A stretch of 64,000 bases of DNA from Pseudobacteriovorax antillogorgiicola (GCA_945862295.1 CAMAXT010000003.1:21544-85543); one strand, 5' to 3'. Numbered from the stretch's first letter, positions 7,237-16,431 are shown. Numbers and translations are program-made. The notes: generated by a model from the sequence alone, not told the origin.

Positions 7237-8507
7237 GCAATCGACGTGTTGTCGTAACTGGTTTAGGCGTTATCGCACCCAACGCCCGTGGATTAAAAGA
7301 ATACGAAGCTGCATTAAGAGCTGGTAAATCAGGCTTAAAATTTCAACCTGAACTGGCGGAACTTGCGTTTGGTTGTCACGTTGCTGGTGTTCCGGCAAGC
7401 GTCGAAGGCATCAAAGAACAATATTTCCGCGCAGAAGATCTCCTAGCTATGAATTCACCGATGATTTTTGCCGGCATGGCAGCGATCGATGCATTCAAAG
7501 ATGCCGGCTTAAAAGTTCCTGCATGGGACGAAGATTTACTTTACGAAGACACTGGCGCCATCATTGGCACAGGCATCGGCGGCATCGAAACATTTGCAGA
7601 AAAAATTTACCCAGCGGTCATTGCTAAACGTGTTCGCCGCCTCGGTAGCGCGATGGTTGAACAAACCATGGCGAGTGCTGTGAGTGCTAAGCTTTCCGGG
7701 CTCCTAGCACTAGGTAATCAAGTTACGACAAACAGCAGTGCATGTAGCACTGGTACCGAAGCTGTGATCATGGGCTATGATCGGATCAAAGCGGGATACG
7801 CTGACCGCATGGTTGTCGGTGGTACGGAAGGTGTGAGTCCTTACATCTGGGCTGGTTTTGACGCGATGCGCGTTCTGTCTGCAAAGTTCAACGACACACC
7901 TGAGAAAGCGTCGCGTCCGATGAGCGCAACATCCGCAGGCTTTGTTCCAGGAGCAGGCTCAGGGATCCTCGTAATCGAATCACTGGAAGCCGCTAAAGCT
8001 CGCGGCGCCCGTATTTATGCAGAGATCCTTGGTGCCTCAATCACCAGTGGTGGCATGCGCAAAGGTGGAACAATGACGGCTCAGTCCCCGCACAGCGTTC
8101 GCCGTTGTATCCGCGATGCCGTTACCAGGTCTGGAATTTCTGCCAAGGATATTCAGTATATAAATGGCCATTTGACCGCGACCATGGCCGATCCATATGA
8201 GTTGGGCAACTGGTCAGCTGCGCTAGAACGTGGACCTGGAGCATTTCCTTATATTAACTCAACAAAATCCATGATAGGACACGCTCTGGGCGCATCAGGG
8301 GGACTTGAGCTGGTTGCCACTGTTCTTCAGATGCACAAAAACTTTGTCCATCCGTCGATCAACTGCGAAGACTTTAACGAAGAGATTAAAGACTTCGCCC
8401 AACATGTTCCCACTAAGACAAAAGAAACCGAGATCAATTACGCAGCGAAAGCTAGTTTTGGTTTCGGGGACGTTAATAGCTGTATCATCTTGAAATCCTG
8501 GAGGTAA
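7233..8507 (+). CDS. Beta-ketoacyl-ACP synthase (FabB/FabF family)
   Basis: 424-residue condensing enzyme with thiolase fold. The nucleophile is Cys171 in NSSACSTGTEA. The first catalytic His is in YINGHLTAT (NAHGTST in common enzymes, so the surrounding residues have diverged), and the second is in STKSMIGHALGASG. It should elongate acyl chains with malonyl-ACP. The altered histidine loop and the placement beside its own ACP suggest a specialised substrate. The gene overlaps fabZ by 4 bases and is followed after 6 bases by the ACP gene. Confidence 0.9.
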   Translation: MSNRRVVVTGLGVIAPNARGLKEYEAALRAGKSGLKFQPELAELAFGCHVAGVPASVEGIKEQYFRAEDLLAMNSPMIFAGMAAIDAFKDAGLKVPAWDEDLLYEDTGAIIGTGIGGIETFAEKIYPAVIAKRVRRLGSAMVEQTMASAVSAKLSGLLALGNQVTTNSSACSTGTEAVIMGYDRIKAGYADRMVVGGTEGVSPYIWAGFDAMRVLSAKFNDTPEKASRPMSATSAGFVPGAGSGILVIESLEAAKARGARIYAEILGASITSGGMRKGGTMTAQSPHSVRRCIRDAVTRSGISAKDIQYINGHLTATMADPYELGNWSAALERGPGAFPYINSTKSMIGHALGASGGLELVATVLQMHKNFVHPSINCEDFNEEIKDFAQHVPTKTKETEINYAAKASFGFGDVNSCIILKSWR

Positions 8508-8513
8508 AAAAAG

Positions 8514-8762
8514 ATGACAACCGAAGCACTTTATAATGAAGTTGTTCAAATCATTTCTAAGTACTCACGAGCTGAGGAAGCGATGAAAGGTGTTTCTCGC
8601 GACTCATCGATCTTGGGTGACTTGAAAGTCAACTCAACACGCTTTGTCGACATCTTGATTGAATTTGAAGATAAATATAATCTCCAAATCAGCGACGATG
8701 ATGCAGATAAAATTGAAACAGTTGGCGACGCTGTTGATCTATTGAAGAAACTCATTCACTAA
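8514..8762 (+). CDS. Acyl carrier protein
   Basis: 82-residue acidic four-helix carrier. The phosphopantetheine attachment serine is Ser41 in KVNSTRF, where Asn replaces the Asp of the usual DSL motif. The C-terminal helix DKIETVGDAVDLLKKL is typical. It would be activated by the phosphopantetheinyl transferase encoded at 9584-10249 and should serve as the acyl carrier for the enzymes around it. GGAGG precedes the ATG. The non-canonical serine motif argues for a specialised carrier rather than the housekeeping AcpP. Confidence 0.88.
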   Translation: MTTEALYNEVVQIISKYSRAEEAMKGVSRDSSILGDLKVNSTRFVDILIEFEDKYNLQISDDDADKIETVGDAVDLLKKLIH

Positions 8763-8789
8763 TCAACGCTGCAGATATCAAGATTTGAT

Positions 8790-9587
8790 ATGGCTCTAAA
8801 TACACGGGAACAACGAAGTCTGGCCCTGCATCACTATGTTGCTTGGGTCAATTTCCTGTGGTTTGGATTCATCTTTGTCTTGATTCTTCGCTTTATGGCC
8901 CGCTACCGGATTCGCAATAAATCCGCGTTACGGGACAAAGCAAACCTCCTGATGTCAGAAGCGGGTGACCGTCCGACTATCATCTGTTCTAATCATTTGA
9001 CTCTCATTGACTCAATGATCATCACCTGGGCAATCTGTCCGGCTATTCCTTCTATGCTAAATTTCAAACGTGTGCCTTGGCACATGCCGGAGTTTGCAAA
9101 TTTTGCGAAAAACTTCGCGCTAAAATTTATGTGCTATTTAGGAAAGTCCATCTTCGTCAAACGCGGTGGTGGAGCAAAAGAACGCAGGAAGTCCATGGAT
9201 CAGATTCACTGGCTTTTGGATAACGGACACACCTTTTGTATGTTTCCTGAAGGCGGCCGTTCGCGCAGTGGCAGAGTCCAAACGGATTCAGCGACCTACT
9301 CGGTTGGCGAACTGATTCAGCAGCATCCCAATGCGAAAGTTCTCACTATGTACATTCGGGGCGACGCGCAAAAAACCTGGGGCAAGTGGCCCGAGCTCGG
9401 CAGTACTGTCGAGGCTGACATTAGAGAGCTTCATATCGGAGAGATCGAGCAAGGACGCAAAGGCGCGAGAGATATTTCCATCCGCATTATCGAAGATCTA
9501 ATCAAATTAGAGTCTGAGTATCTTGCCAGAGAAGCTGCCCGCAGCGCTCCGCATAGTGAGCAAAACCTTGCTGCAATATCCCGCTAA
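8790..9587 (+). CDS. PlsC-like glycerolipid/acyl-ACP acyltransferase
   Basis: Membrane-associated acyltransferase of 265 residues. An N-terminal hydrophobic segment (about residues 19-35, FLWFGFIFVLILRF) precedes the catalytic NHLTLID (H-x4-D). The phosphate-binding FPEGGRSRSG follows around residue 153. Such enzymes transfer an acyl chain from ACP or CoA to a lipid acceptor, so this gene may attach the product of the operon to a membrane lipid. It lies 27 bases after the ACP gene, is the last gene of the operon and overlaps the convergent transferase gene at the stop codons. Confidence 0.85.
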   Translation: MALNTREQRSLALHHYVAWVNFLWFGFIFVLILRFMARYRIRNKSALRDKANLLMSEAGDRPTIICSNHLTLIDSMIITWAICPAIPSMLNFKRVPWHMPEFANFAKNFALKFMCYLGKSIFVKRGGGAKERRKSMDQIHWLLDNGHTFCMFPEGGRSRSGRVQTDSATYSVGELIQQHPNAKVLTMYIRGDAQKTWGKWPELGSTVEADIRELHIGEIEQGRKGARDISIRIIEDLIKLESEYLAREAARSAPHSEQNLAAISR

Positions 9588-10249
9588 GATATTGGCGTAA
9601 TGTTTTCAATCTGCAAATATACCGTTTTATCATTGAGCTGCTCTTTAAGTTGCCTGATACGCGCAGCCGTCAGAACACCTTCCGAAGCTAACGCAACAGC
9701 ACAGTAACGACCGTGGTGGCTAAAACTCATCGCATAGGTCAGCTCGTCATCAATGTGCTGTGGCAACGGTTCGCCGCCCGGACCTTTTTCAAAAGAAAAC
9801 TCGTCGACAGGAAAGCCAAAAATACTGCTGAGAACTAACTTAGCCAGTTCTCTGACGCCTTTCGACTCAATATCCGGGTCGGGAGTTACGCTGATCGGTA
9901 AAATAGCAACGGCACTAATTCTATGACCCTTAGTTTCTGGAACTGTGCAGGAATAAAAAAATTCATGATTGCGGAAAAAAGAAAAACGCATCTCGCTATC
10001 AACAGTCTTAGCAGTGAGCGCACTGAAGTCAATGTTGATGCTGCGGGGCTTTAGAGCATACTTTGGATCAACCTGCCGCATGGATTTATAGAATGCTTCT
10101 TTAACACCAAAAAAACAAACTACAGGAGGTGCATCTTTCTTTAGAAGTGCCATGGCAGAGAGTTCATCCGAACTCATAGTGCGTTCAGCAAACCGCGCGT
10201 CGTCGCTTCGATCTATCTGCAGATCTATGATGTCGTTACCTATGTGCAT
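9584..10249 (-). CDS. 4'-phosphopantetheinyl transferase
   Basis: Transfers phosphopantetheine from CoA to carrier-protein serines. The start at 10249 (MHIGNDIID) is preferred over an upstream ATG at 10399 because the preceding 50 residues do not look like protein and the GxDI(I/V)D motif normally sits at or near the N-terminus. GNDIIDL and FFGVKEAFYKS (the KEA metal-binding block) identify the superfamily. Its length of 221 residues is closer to Sfp/EntD-type than AcpS. SFSHHGRYCAVALA is the usual late beta-strand. It converges on the fatty-acid operon with overlapping stops and most simply activates that operon's ACP. Confidence 0.85.
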   Translation of the reverse strand: MHIGNDIIDLQIDRSDDARFAERTMSSDELSAMALLKKDAPPVVCFFGVKEAFYKSMRQVDPKYALKPRSINIDFSALTAKTVDSEMRFSFFRNHEFFYSCTVPETKGHRISAVAILPISVTPDPDIESKGVRELAKLVLSSIFGFPVDEFSFEKGPGGEPLPQHIDDELTYAMSFSHHGRYCAVALASEGVLTAARIRQLKEQLNDKTVYLQIENITPIS

Positions 10250-10557
10250 GGCGCATTCCAATATTGTCGGCGTCGTAAAATCTGAAATACAACAAGTTTG
10301 CTGATAGGGAAAGTCATAATGACCACGGATTGGTGGCCAAAAAGGGGGGCTAAAAGTAGTCGCAGAAGGTCGGGACTTCACATTTTGACTTTTCAGCAAC
10401 TTAGCCAGAAATCCCTGAAGATCTAGCAGGGCTACTCACACGCAAACGACAAAAAAGGTCCTCCAAAAACGCTAAGCTGCTGTTAACCCTTACATTTCTG
10501 GTCAAATAGCCGATAAAAAGAGCAGGTAAATACTCTAATCATGTTGGAAGATCAAAC

Positions 10558-12759
10558 TTGGCAACAGGCTGGTCAAAACTAAAAGCAAAAATAAACGGCT
10601 TCAGCGAATGGCTAGAGCAGCGTCTATTTGCCGGCAACAGAAAGAGTGACCGCAAGCAAAGCGAACCGAGCAGTAAACCCAGTCTAGTCACAGCAGCACA
10701 GAATCATTTACAAAACCTCATCGCCACGACCATCAGTCTAACTTTCATCGTCGCATTCGTATACGGTGTCTACTTCTATTCAAATACAATGAAGGAAATC
10801 GAACAGCATCCACTGGTAACGAACCTAGCAGAATCCAAAGCAATGACGCGAGTTCATTTCGGACTACCACCGCAATGCTCGGCTACCAGTCCCCACTGCT
10901 GGGCAGATCCCAGCTTCGACGATACTCCATGGATCGCTGCAAGACTTCCTAGGGAGGATTTACACACTCTTAAAAACTACGAAGATGGTGTTAAATCAGG
11001 GAATATCTTTTACCGTTTTGCGATCACGGCAACTCCTGATCAGCTAAAATCAGGTGAAGAACTCGCGTTCTCGCCGGTATTTGTATCACACAGTCGCTAT
11101 ACAGTTTTTGTAAATGGCAGAGTCGTGCAGACCGGTAGTTCTCTAAAAAGTTCCAGTGCAGCAATTGTCGTTTCCATTTCAAAGGATGACTTCAGCGGTG
11201 GACAAGCAATTGTCGGCATCCACGCTAGCCTCGAGAAAACAGACAAAGGTATTCGCCATCCGAACGGCATTTACGTTGGCCCCAAAACCATACTAGACGA
11301 TGTTTACGTTTTCAAAGAACGAGCACTATCGACATACTTTCTTTTGTTCTTACTCACCAAGGGTGCTATTTTCGTCGTCTTCTCTCTGTTCTTTTTCTTC
11401 AGCATCGACCGCAGAGCTTTGTTTAACTTTTTGCTCTACGCAATTTGTGTGACATTAGAGAATGCGCTAGCAGGTAATTTCCTCGCTAATTTTCTTGGCG
11501 CCGTACCACGGGTATCGTTCTTCTTTATGTTGAAGATCGCGGCTATTTCTTGCCTCCTAAATTTCTTTGTAGAAATCTTTCAGGCAGCAAGGGCCCGACG
11601 GAAAGTTCGGATCTGGAATGCAATCCTCATGTTCGCAGTATTCATCATGGTCATTGATTTTGGGTATGGAACGCGAACCGTCACAGGCACGACTTTGTTT
11701 CAAGTTACCAACTACCTCCTAGGTCTAAGCTTAGCTTTTGGCATCGGTACCGGACTTCTTGCGATCCGTCTGTGGACGCGCAACCAAGTGGAGCCGCGCA
11801 AGATTGCGAGTCTCAGACTATTCGTGGCGGTGATTAGTATATATCTCGCATTGATTATCTGGGAGTTTGTTTTCAACACCTTTGTTGGGTTTGACAATAG
11901 AGCAGTCTTTGACCTTATGTTCTTCATTTTCGTTGCATTCATTACAGCCAAAGAATTCGGTTTCAATGCAGGTCAAGTCACGACGCTTGAATCACACATG
12001 CAGGAAAAAAGACGCATGGAAGCCGAGTTGCAAGAAGCAGCAGAGATCGCGAAAGCGTTTTTACCTGGTCAACTTCCTAAATGGGACTTCTGCGATATCG
12101 GCATCTATCATAAAGCGCTGTCTGAATCTTCTGGCGACTGGTACACCTTCGAAAATTCACCTTCAGGGAGATTCTGTCATTTTATCCTTTGCGACATCAC
12201 CGGTCATGGGGTGCAAGCAGCGCTTGTAGCTTCGACATGCAGGACGGTATTGAGCGCAATGAAACTTGAGAATACTGCGTGTGTCGAAAAGCCGGAGTTT
12301 ATTACTGACTACGCTCGTGCGTTGAATCACATCTTGTACCATCAAGGTGGTGGCCATCACGTGTCGACATTCCTCGGCCTCAGTTTCGATATGCAGAATA
12401 ATAAAATGCACTATGTGTCTGGCGGACATCCGAATCCTTTGGTTATCTCAACCAACGCTGAAGGTGTACGTAACATTAAACCACTACCTTCGCGCCATTC
12501 CGTTCTTGGTACGTCACCGACGATCGATCACACACTTAAGTCTATTGATCTCGGTATCAACGATGAAGTCCTGGCGTTTTCAGACGGCTTACCTGTCGGA
12601 TCAAATCTAAAAGTACTGCGCCAGATGATTCAGTCTCAATATCCAATGAATACTGCCGCTACTACACTCTATGTTGATATGTGGAAGCACGAGCTGGAAA
12701 AGAACGGCAAAAAGCCAGACGACGATGTTTCCGTCCTCTGGCTTCGTCGCGTTGCCTAA
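10558..12759 (+). CDS. 7TM sensor with SpoIIE/RsbU-type PP2C phosphatase domain
   Basis: 733-residue membrane signalling protein. One hydrophobic segment at about 57-78 is followed by a periplasmic beta-rich sensor (about 80-255), then seven hydrophobic segments between about 258 and 475, the order of 7TMR-DISM receptors. A short helical linker (ESHMQEKRRMEAELQEAAEIA) leads to a PP2C-type Ser/Thr phosphatase. SSGDWY, LCDITGHGVQAAL, SGGHPNPLV and FSDGL supply the metal-binding Asp residues. It should dephosphorylate an anti-sigma antagonist or similar partner, but none is encoded nearby. Start is TTG with GGAAG upstream; the nearby ATG at 10541 opens only a 13-codon frame. Confidence 0.85.
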   Translation: MATGWSKLKAKINGFSEWLEQRLFAGNRKSDRKQSEPSSKPSLVTAAQNHLQNLIATTISLTFIVAFVYGVYFYSNTMKEIEQHPLVTNLAESKAMTRVHFGLPPQCSATSPHCWADPSFDDTPWIAARLPREDLHTLKNYEDGVKSGNIFYRFAITATPDQLKSGEELAFSPVFVSHSRYTVFVNGRVVQTGSSLKSSSAAIVVSISKDDFSGGQAIVGIHASLEKTDKGIRHPNGIYVGPKTILDDVYVFKERALSTYFLLFLLTKGAIFVVFSLFFFFSIDRRALFNFLLYAICVTLENALAGNFLANFLGAVPRVSFFFMLKIAAISCLLNFFVEIFQAARARRKVRIWNAILMFAVFIMVIDFGYGTRTVTGTTLFQVTNYLLGLSLAFGIGTGLLAIRLWTRNQVEPRKIASLRLFVAVISIYLALIIWEFVFNTFVGFDNRAVFDLMFFIFVAFITAKEFGFNAGQVTTLESHMQEKRRMEAELQEAAEIAKAFLPGQLPKWDFCDIGIYHKALSESSGDWYTFENSPSGRFCHFILCDITGHGVQAALVASTCRTVLSAMKLENTACVEKPEFITDYARALNHILYHQGGGHHVSTFLGLSFDMQNNKMHYVSGGHPNPLVISTNAEGVRNIKPLPSRHSVLGTSPTIDHTLKSIDLGINDEVLAFSDGLPVGSNLKVLRQMIQSQYPMNTAATTLYVDMWKHELEKNGKKPDDDVSVLWLRRVA

Positions 12760-12764
12760 TTTAC

Positions 12765-14237
12765 TTATTCGTAAGAAAAGTTTTTCACTTTGGTACTGAG
12801 ATCGATCAGCATCTTTTGCATATTAGGTGCTGTCGGTTTTTCTAACCAATGGAAATAAATATTGTTCCAGTCGTAGCTACGGTACCAAAGAGAACCTTCA
12901 GCCGAATATCCCGCTTTGAACGCAGGCCGCAGGTAACGAACCAAATCTAAAAGTGGTGTTGTGTCACCGATGGTACCGCGAACGCGCGATTCGCAGCTTT
13001 CCATATTCAAAAAGGATAGTTCCGCTTTGTACTCACCGACAGTGGCTGCCTTCAGCGCTGTTCCGAGCGAGGCGAAATAAAGCTTCGTCGTCATACCAAA
13101 GTGATTGTCAGCGCCAAGCCCTGGCGAGTCGACACCCAATCCAACGATATCAGCATTGAGGCCGACAATATCAGCATTGAGCCCGACAATATCGGCATTG
13201 AGACCTACGATATCAGCGTTGAGTCCTGGGATATCTGCATTCAGGCCAGGAATATCTGCGTTCAAGCCTGGGATGTCAGCATTGAGACCAGGAATATCGG
13301 CATTGAGAGTCTTCGACGCTGGCGATCCAGTGGGAGCTGGTGCCGCTACGTAAGAATGCTGAGGTTTTCCGCGAGGACGGAGTTGACCAAGCCAGAGTTT
13401 ACCAAGAAGAATGTCTTGAGCTTGAGTAACATTTAGACCGACTTCACCTTCTTTGAGGTTTGAGACGATATCAAATTTCATCTGGCTAAGAATTTTGCTT
13501 TGATCTTTTACTTTCTTTTCTAGCTGCGCTTCGGTCAAACCAGTTAGAGCGAATTTAGAACCACCGTGCCCCTTAATCGTTACAAAGTACGAATATTCCT
13601 TTGCACTAAAAATTTTTGTCATTGCAAAGGTCATGATTGTTTTCATGATTTCAGGATGGATAAACGGCTGCGTTTCATAAGCTTTATTAAGTGATGCTGG
13701 GTGGGCAAGAGCCAAGTCCGCATCAAATAGTTTCTTGCGAGGGTCGGCAGTGTCTTTCAAAGTTGGATCAAATTTCTCGTCGCTGATCGCCTTGATCTTC
13801 TCGTCGAGATTCTCGATGGCGTACTTTTCTTTACTGAATTTACCTTCTACGCACTTAAGATAGGACTTGTTCCTATAATGAGAGTTTACAAAAGCAACCC
13901 AGTTTACATGCTTATTACTACAAGCCTCAAGGAGCGAACGAATCTCATGGGCAACCGCACCTTGCATGTACGGCTCTGCCGTATCAGCAAAATAGAAAAT
14001 TAGTGCTGTTTTTCTTTTATTGGTCTCAGGCAAGGATTCCCTTACTAGAGGGGCATTATCGATGAGTTTGATCTTCTTGCCATCAGCCGTAGTGTCGCTG
14101 ACACCAAGAGGTTCGCTCTCTTTTTCTTCTTTCTTTTCTGGCTTACAACCGGAGCCGATGATCATCACACTAAGGAAAGCAATCAAAGGAATGATGCTTA
14201 GAATCCGCAACGCGGGACGATGACAATGAGCGGCCAT
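12765..14237 (-). CDS. Lipoprotein with caspase/C11-like features and a heptapeptide repeat insert
   Basis: GGGAG precedes the ATG. Residues 1-31 are a lipoprotein signal (IGSGC lipobox), followed by a charged linker. TALIFYFADTAEPYMQG matches the first strand of clostripain-like C11/caspase folds. FVTIKGHGGSKFAL would supply the catalytic His, and LSFLNMESCESR the catalytic Cys (the region written DAC in C11 peptidases). Between His and Cys lies an insert with eight copies of LNADI[PV]G. If the assignment is right it is an envelope-anchored cysteine peptidase. If not, it is an unknown lipoprotein; the Cys motif is degenerate. It is convergent with the phosphatase gene, 5 bases apart. Confidence 0.65.
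   Translation of the reverse strand: MAAHCHRPALRILSIIPLIAFLSVMIIGSGCKPEKKEEKESEPLGVSDTTADGKKIKLIDNAPLVRESLPETNKRKTALIFYFADTAEPYMQGAVAHEIRSLLEACSNKHVNWVAFVNSHYRNKSYLKCVEGKFSKEKYAIENLDEKIKAISDEKFDPTLKDTADPRKKLFDADLALAHPASLNKAYETQPFIHPEIMKTIMTFAMTKIFSAKEYSYFVTIKGHGGSKFALTGLTEAQLEKKVKDQSKILSQMKFDIVSNLKEGEVGLNVTQAQDILLGKLWLGQLRPRGKPQHSYVAAPAPTGSPASKTLNADIPGLNADIPGLNADIPGLNADIPGLNADIVGLNADIVGLNADIVGLNADIVGLGVDSPGLGADNHFGMTTKLYFASLGTALKAATVGEYKAELSFLNMESCESRVRGTIGDTTPLLDLVRYLRPAFKAGYSAEGSLWYRSYDWNNIYFHWLEKPTAPNMQKMLIDLSTKVKNFSYE
13140..13307 (-). repeat. 21-bp coding minisatellite, 8 units
   Basis: Eight consecutive 21-base units encode four LNADIPG and then four LNADIVG heptapeptides. Two degenerate units follow (LGVDSPG, LGADNHFG). 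Third-position differences between units show that the array is not brand new, but the split into PG and VG blocks suggests block duplication. The unit length keeps the frame, so copy number could vary without breaking the protein. The regular spacing looks CRISPR-like at first sight, but there are no unique spacers. Confidence 0.95.
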
Positions 14238-14428
14238 AGGTCGACTCCCTTTTCAATAAAACAATAATCAATAAAACTAGGTGTATTTGGTATGTATAAG
14301 GTTACCCTAACTCATACAAAAGCCCGAGCAAATATCGTTTGTTTCCATGTTATTGATAAAGAACTTATCGGCAAAACCGAAAAAAACCTGAGGAATATCT
14401 GGAAATGTCAATAGTTACAGGGCCGATT

Positions 14429-15223
14429 TCAAAAGGCGCGAAAAGCGTCGCAAAGAAGTTTAAATGGGGTACTAAGCGCTACGGAATGAGGTGCGACGGC
14501 ACAAATATAATGAGACGCAATCGGTATCTGTGCCTTGCCTTCGGGTCGTAATCTGTAAAGTCCTTTTGGGTTTCTGGCAGCGACATGTTCCGGTAGGAGC
14601 GCAAATCCTAGGCCGGCTCTAACAAATTCAACTGCAACTTCAAAACTATCTACCCGATTGAGAGTTTCGAAAATAAAATGCTCTCCTATCTGAGAAACCG
14701 CGAAACTTGCATTTAAATCAACATCTAAGTTGACTCTTGCGTTCTCAAACAAAAAGAGCGGGCGCTCAGTTGTTTTTTTTCCCCTTGCTTTGCTTTCAAT
14801 GTCTTTTATTCCTTGATCGGTCGGAGAGCAGTATAGATAGAATTTATCTTCAAAAAGGATCTCACGCTTCTGTGTTAGTAAAATGCTTGGATCCACAGCG
14901 ATTGCGATATCTAGTTCACCGACATTCAGCCGACTAAGCAAATGTTCTGTTCTTCCGGTATGAAGTTCAAATTCTTGGGCTTCTTTCCCTTCCCCAACCA
15001 ACCGTAACGAATGTCTCAATTGCTCCTGAACTCTTGGCCAGGCATAGATAGCAATACTTTCAAAAATTCCTATACGCAGACGTTGCCTTCGTTCGTAAAG
15101 GTTGGCATTTAGCTGCATGCCAAGCGAACTGGCTTCCTTTAAAATACGCAAAGCCGATTCATAAAATAGTTTGCCAGAAGGTGTTAGTTCTACCCCTTCA
15201 CGACTTCGGTGCTCTCTACGCAA
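14429..15223 (-). pseudogene. LysR-type regulator lacking its DNA-binding N-terminus
   Basis: The frame begins in the middle of a LysR winged helix: RREHRSREGVELTPSGKLFY corresponds to the wing end, normally near residue 45-60. The effector-binding domain is otherwise complete (LRIGIFESIA, GELDIAIAV, VEFVRAGLGFALLPEH). The in-frame sequence upstream (GPVLSI) ends at a stop after about eight codons, so the helix-turn-helix is gone. At the same point a cytochrome c peroxidase tail begins on the opposite strand. I read both as halves of a divergent pair that lost their 5' ends together. The start listed is a TTG with no ribosome site, so expression is doubtful. Confidence 0.8.
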
Positions 15224-15389
15224 TATAGATAAAACAGGACCGTATTTTCACAATGGATCGGTCGCTAGTTTAGACGATGCTATAGAGTTTATGGCCTATT
15301 ACCAGCTCGGTAAAAAAATTGGCGCAGAAGAAAAAGACGATCTAAAAGCTTTTTTAGCGACTCTAACTGGACCGTTGAGCTTGAAATAA
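15213..15389 (+). pseudogene. C-terminal remnant of a di-heme cytochrome c peroxidase
   Basis: The frame reads SLRNIDKTGPYFHNGSVAS then LDDAIEFMAYYQLGKKIG and FLATLTGPLSLK. This is the well-known end of MauG/CCP-family peroxidases (LRN..TGPYFHNGS, then ..FLxTLTG). The two heme-binding CxxCH motifs and the rest of the enzyme are absent, because the sequence upstream belongs to the LysR remnant on the other strand. It is a fragment left by a deletion, not a working peroxidase. 15390-15607 holds no gene. Confidence 0.85.
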
Positions 15390-15607
15390 ATTGGCAGTCA
15401 AAATACAAGAATCCGTTTGAATCTATAGGACCATTACAACACAGCTTCAAGTTAGCTCTGTCGTTTATTTAAGGCTTTTTCTTCATTTGTGCCACTGTCC
15501 TGGTTGGAATTGCGAAGCTTATTAAAGTGATGCGTTACTTTGGTAAGTATCGCTATCGCCTGAGACCACGCCCAATAGCAAAATGCTTGCTGGAGGGCGA
15601 CGGAAAA

Positions 15608-16342
15608 TCAGTCGCCCAAATTGATCCCTTCACAACTTAAGAGCTCCATCGGCTGGGGAAGTGCAGCACTTTCAGCGCAGAATCGTTGCCATTCTTCTAC
15701 AGACATTTCACCAAATATAGTTAATCCGACCGAGCCCCTCATTCGCATAAGTTCCTGAATACGCGCAGCTGATGGTGGGCCATCCGTAGCTATATCGTAT
15801 TTCAAGATCAATTGACGCGGCAACCTCGTATGAATTGGAGTCGCCTCGGCTGTCGGATTCGGTCCGACCTGAGGCTTATCTTGGATTTGTGTTTGCTGTA
15901 CTTTCAAGAAAACCTTAGGTTCCCATATGCGGTCGAGTCTCGATCTTTGCCTACCTTTGTATTGAAGTTCGTAGCCTTGACTTTCTATCCAACTATCAAA
16001 TGCTATGGAACTAAGAAGAAGCGGCATTGCATAAAGAATAGTTTTTCCCATTTCTATCAGCATACTGGACGTAAAAGGCGCGAAACCATTAAATTCCGGG
16101 GGCTGAGGGTAATAGCCGAACAGACCAACCACGAAAATAAGCGGCGCAATAGATAGGAAAAACCATAAATAAAAAACAGTAGCGTCACCGCGGTGTATTG
16201 CCGCAACTGGCTCCCAAACGCTACCCAGTACAGCTGCAATCCCGATTGCGGTTAGGATGAATCGCCAAGTAAAACCGATCCGGTGTATTGTTAATGTTGC
16301 TTTTGGATGTGGTTTTTCGCTTCGCTTTAGCTTTCTTTTCAT
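15608..16342 (-). CDS. Inner-membrane protein of unknown function
   Basis: The start at Met 16342 (MKRKLKRSEKP) is preferred because AAGG lies upstream; a longer frame reaches 16402. After a basic N-terminus there are three hydrophobic segments (FILTAIGIAAVLGSVW, VFYLWFFLSIAPLIFVVGLF, and TILYAMPLLLSSIAF). A soluble C-terminal half of about 120 residues follows, including LPRQLILKYDIATDG and SVGLTIFGEMSVEEW, that could be a small alpha/beta domain. No family recognised and no operon partner on the same strand within 130 bases downstream of the esterase gene. Confidence 0.7.
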   Translation of the reverse strand: MKRKLKRSEKPHPKATLTIHRIGFTWRFILTAIGIAAVLGSVWEPVAAIHRGDATVFYLWFFLSIAPLIFVVGLFGYYPQPPEFNGFAPFTSSMLIEMGKTILYAMPLLLSSIAFDSWIESQGYELQYKGRQRSRLDRIWEPKVFLKVQQTQIQDKPQVGPNPTAEATPIHTRLPRQLILKYDIATDGPPSAARIQELMRMRGSVGLTIFGEMSVEEWQRFCAESAALPQPMELLSCEGINLGD

Positions 16343-16431
16343 ACTCAACCTTGTGCGAGAGATCTTGAGCAAAGAATAGGAAAAACGGCTGGAAAAAGTC
16401 AACTCCGAAATCGTAAACGAAATTCACTATG

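Noticed and set aside
13101..13436. Plus-strand frames of 111 and 82 codons over the repeat array, and a CRISPR-like regular pattern
   Set aside because: They mirror the 21-bp coding repeats of the minus-strand lipoprotein. There are no unique spacers between units.
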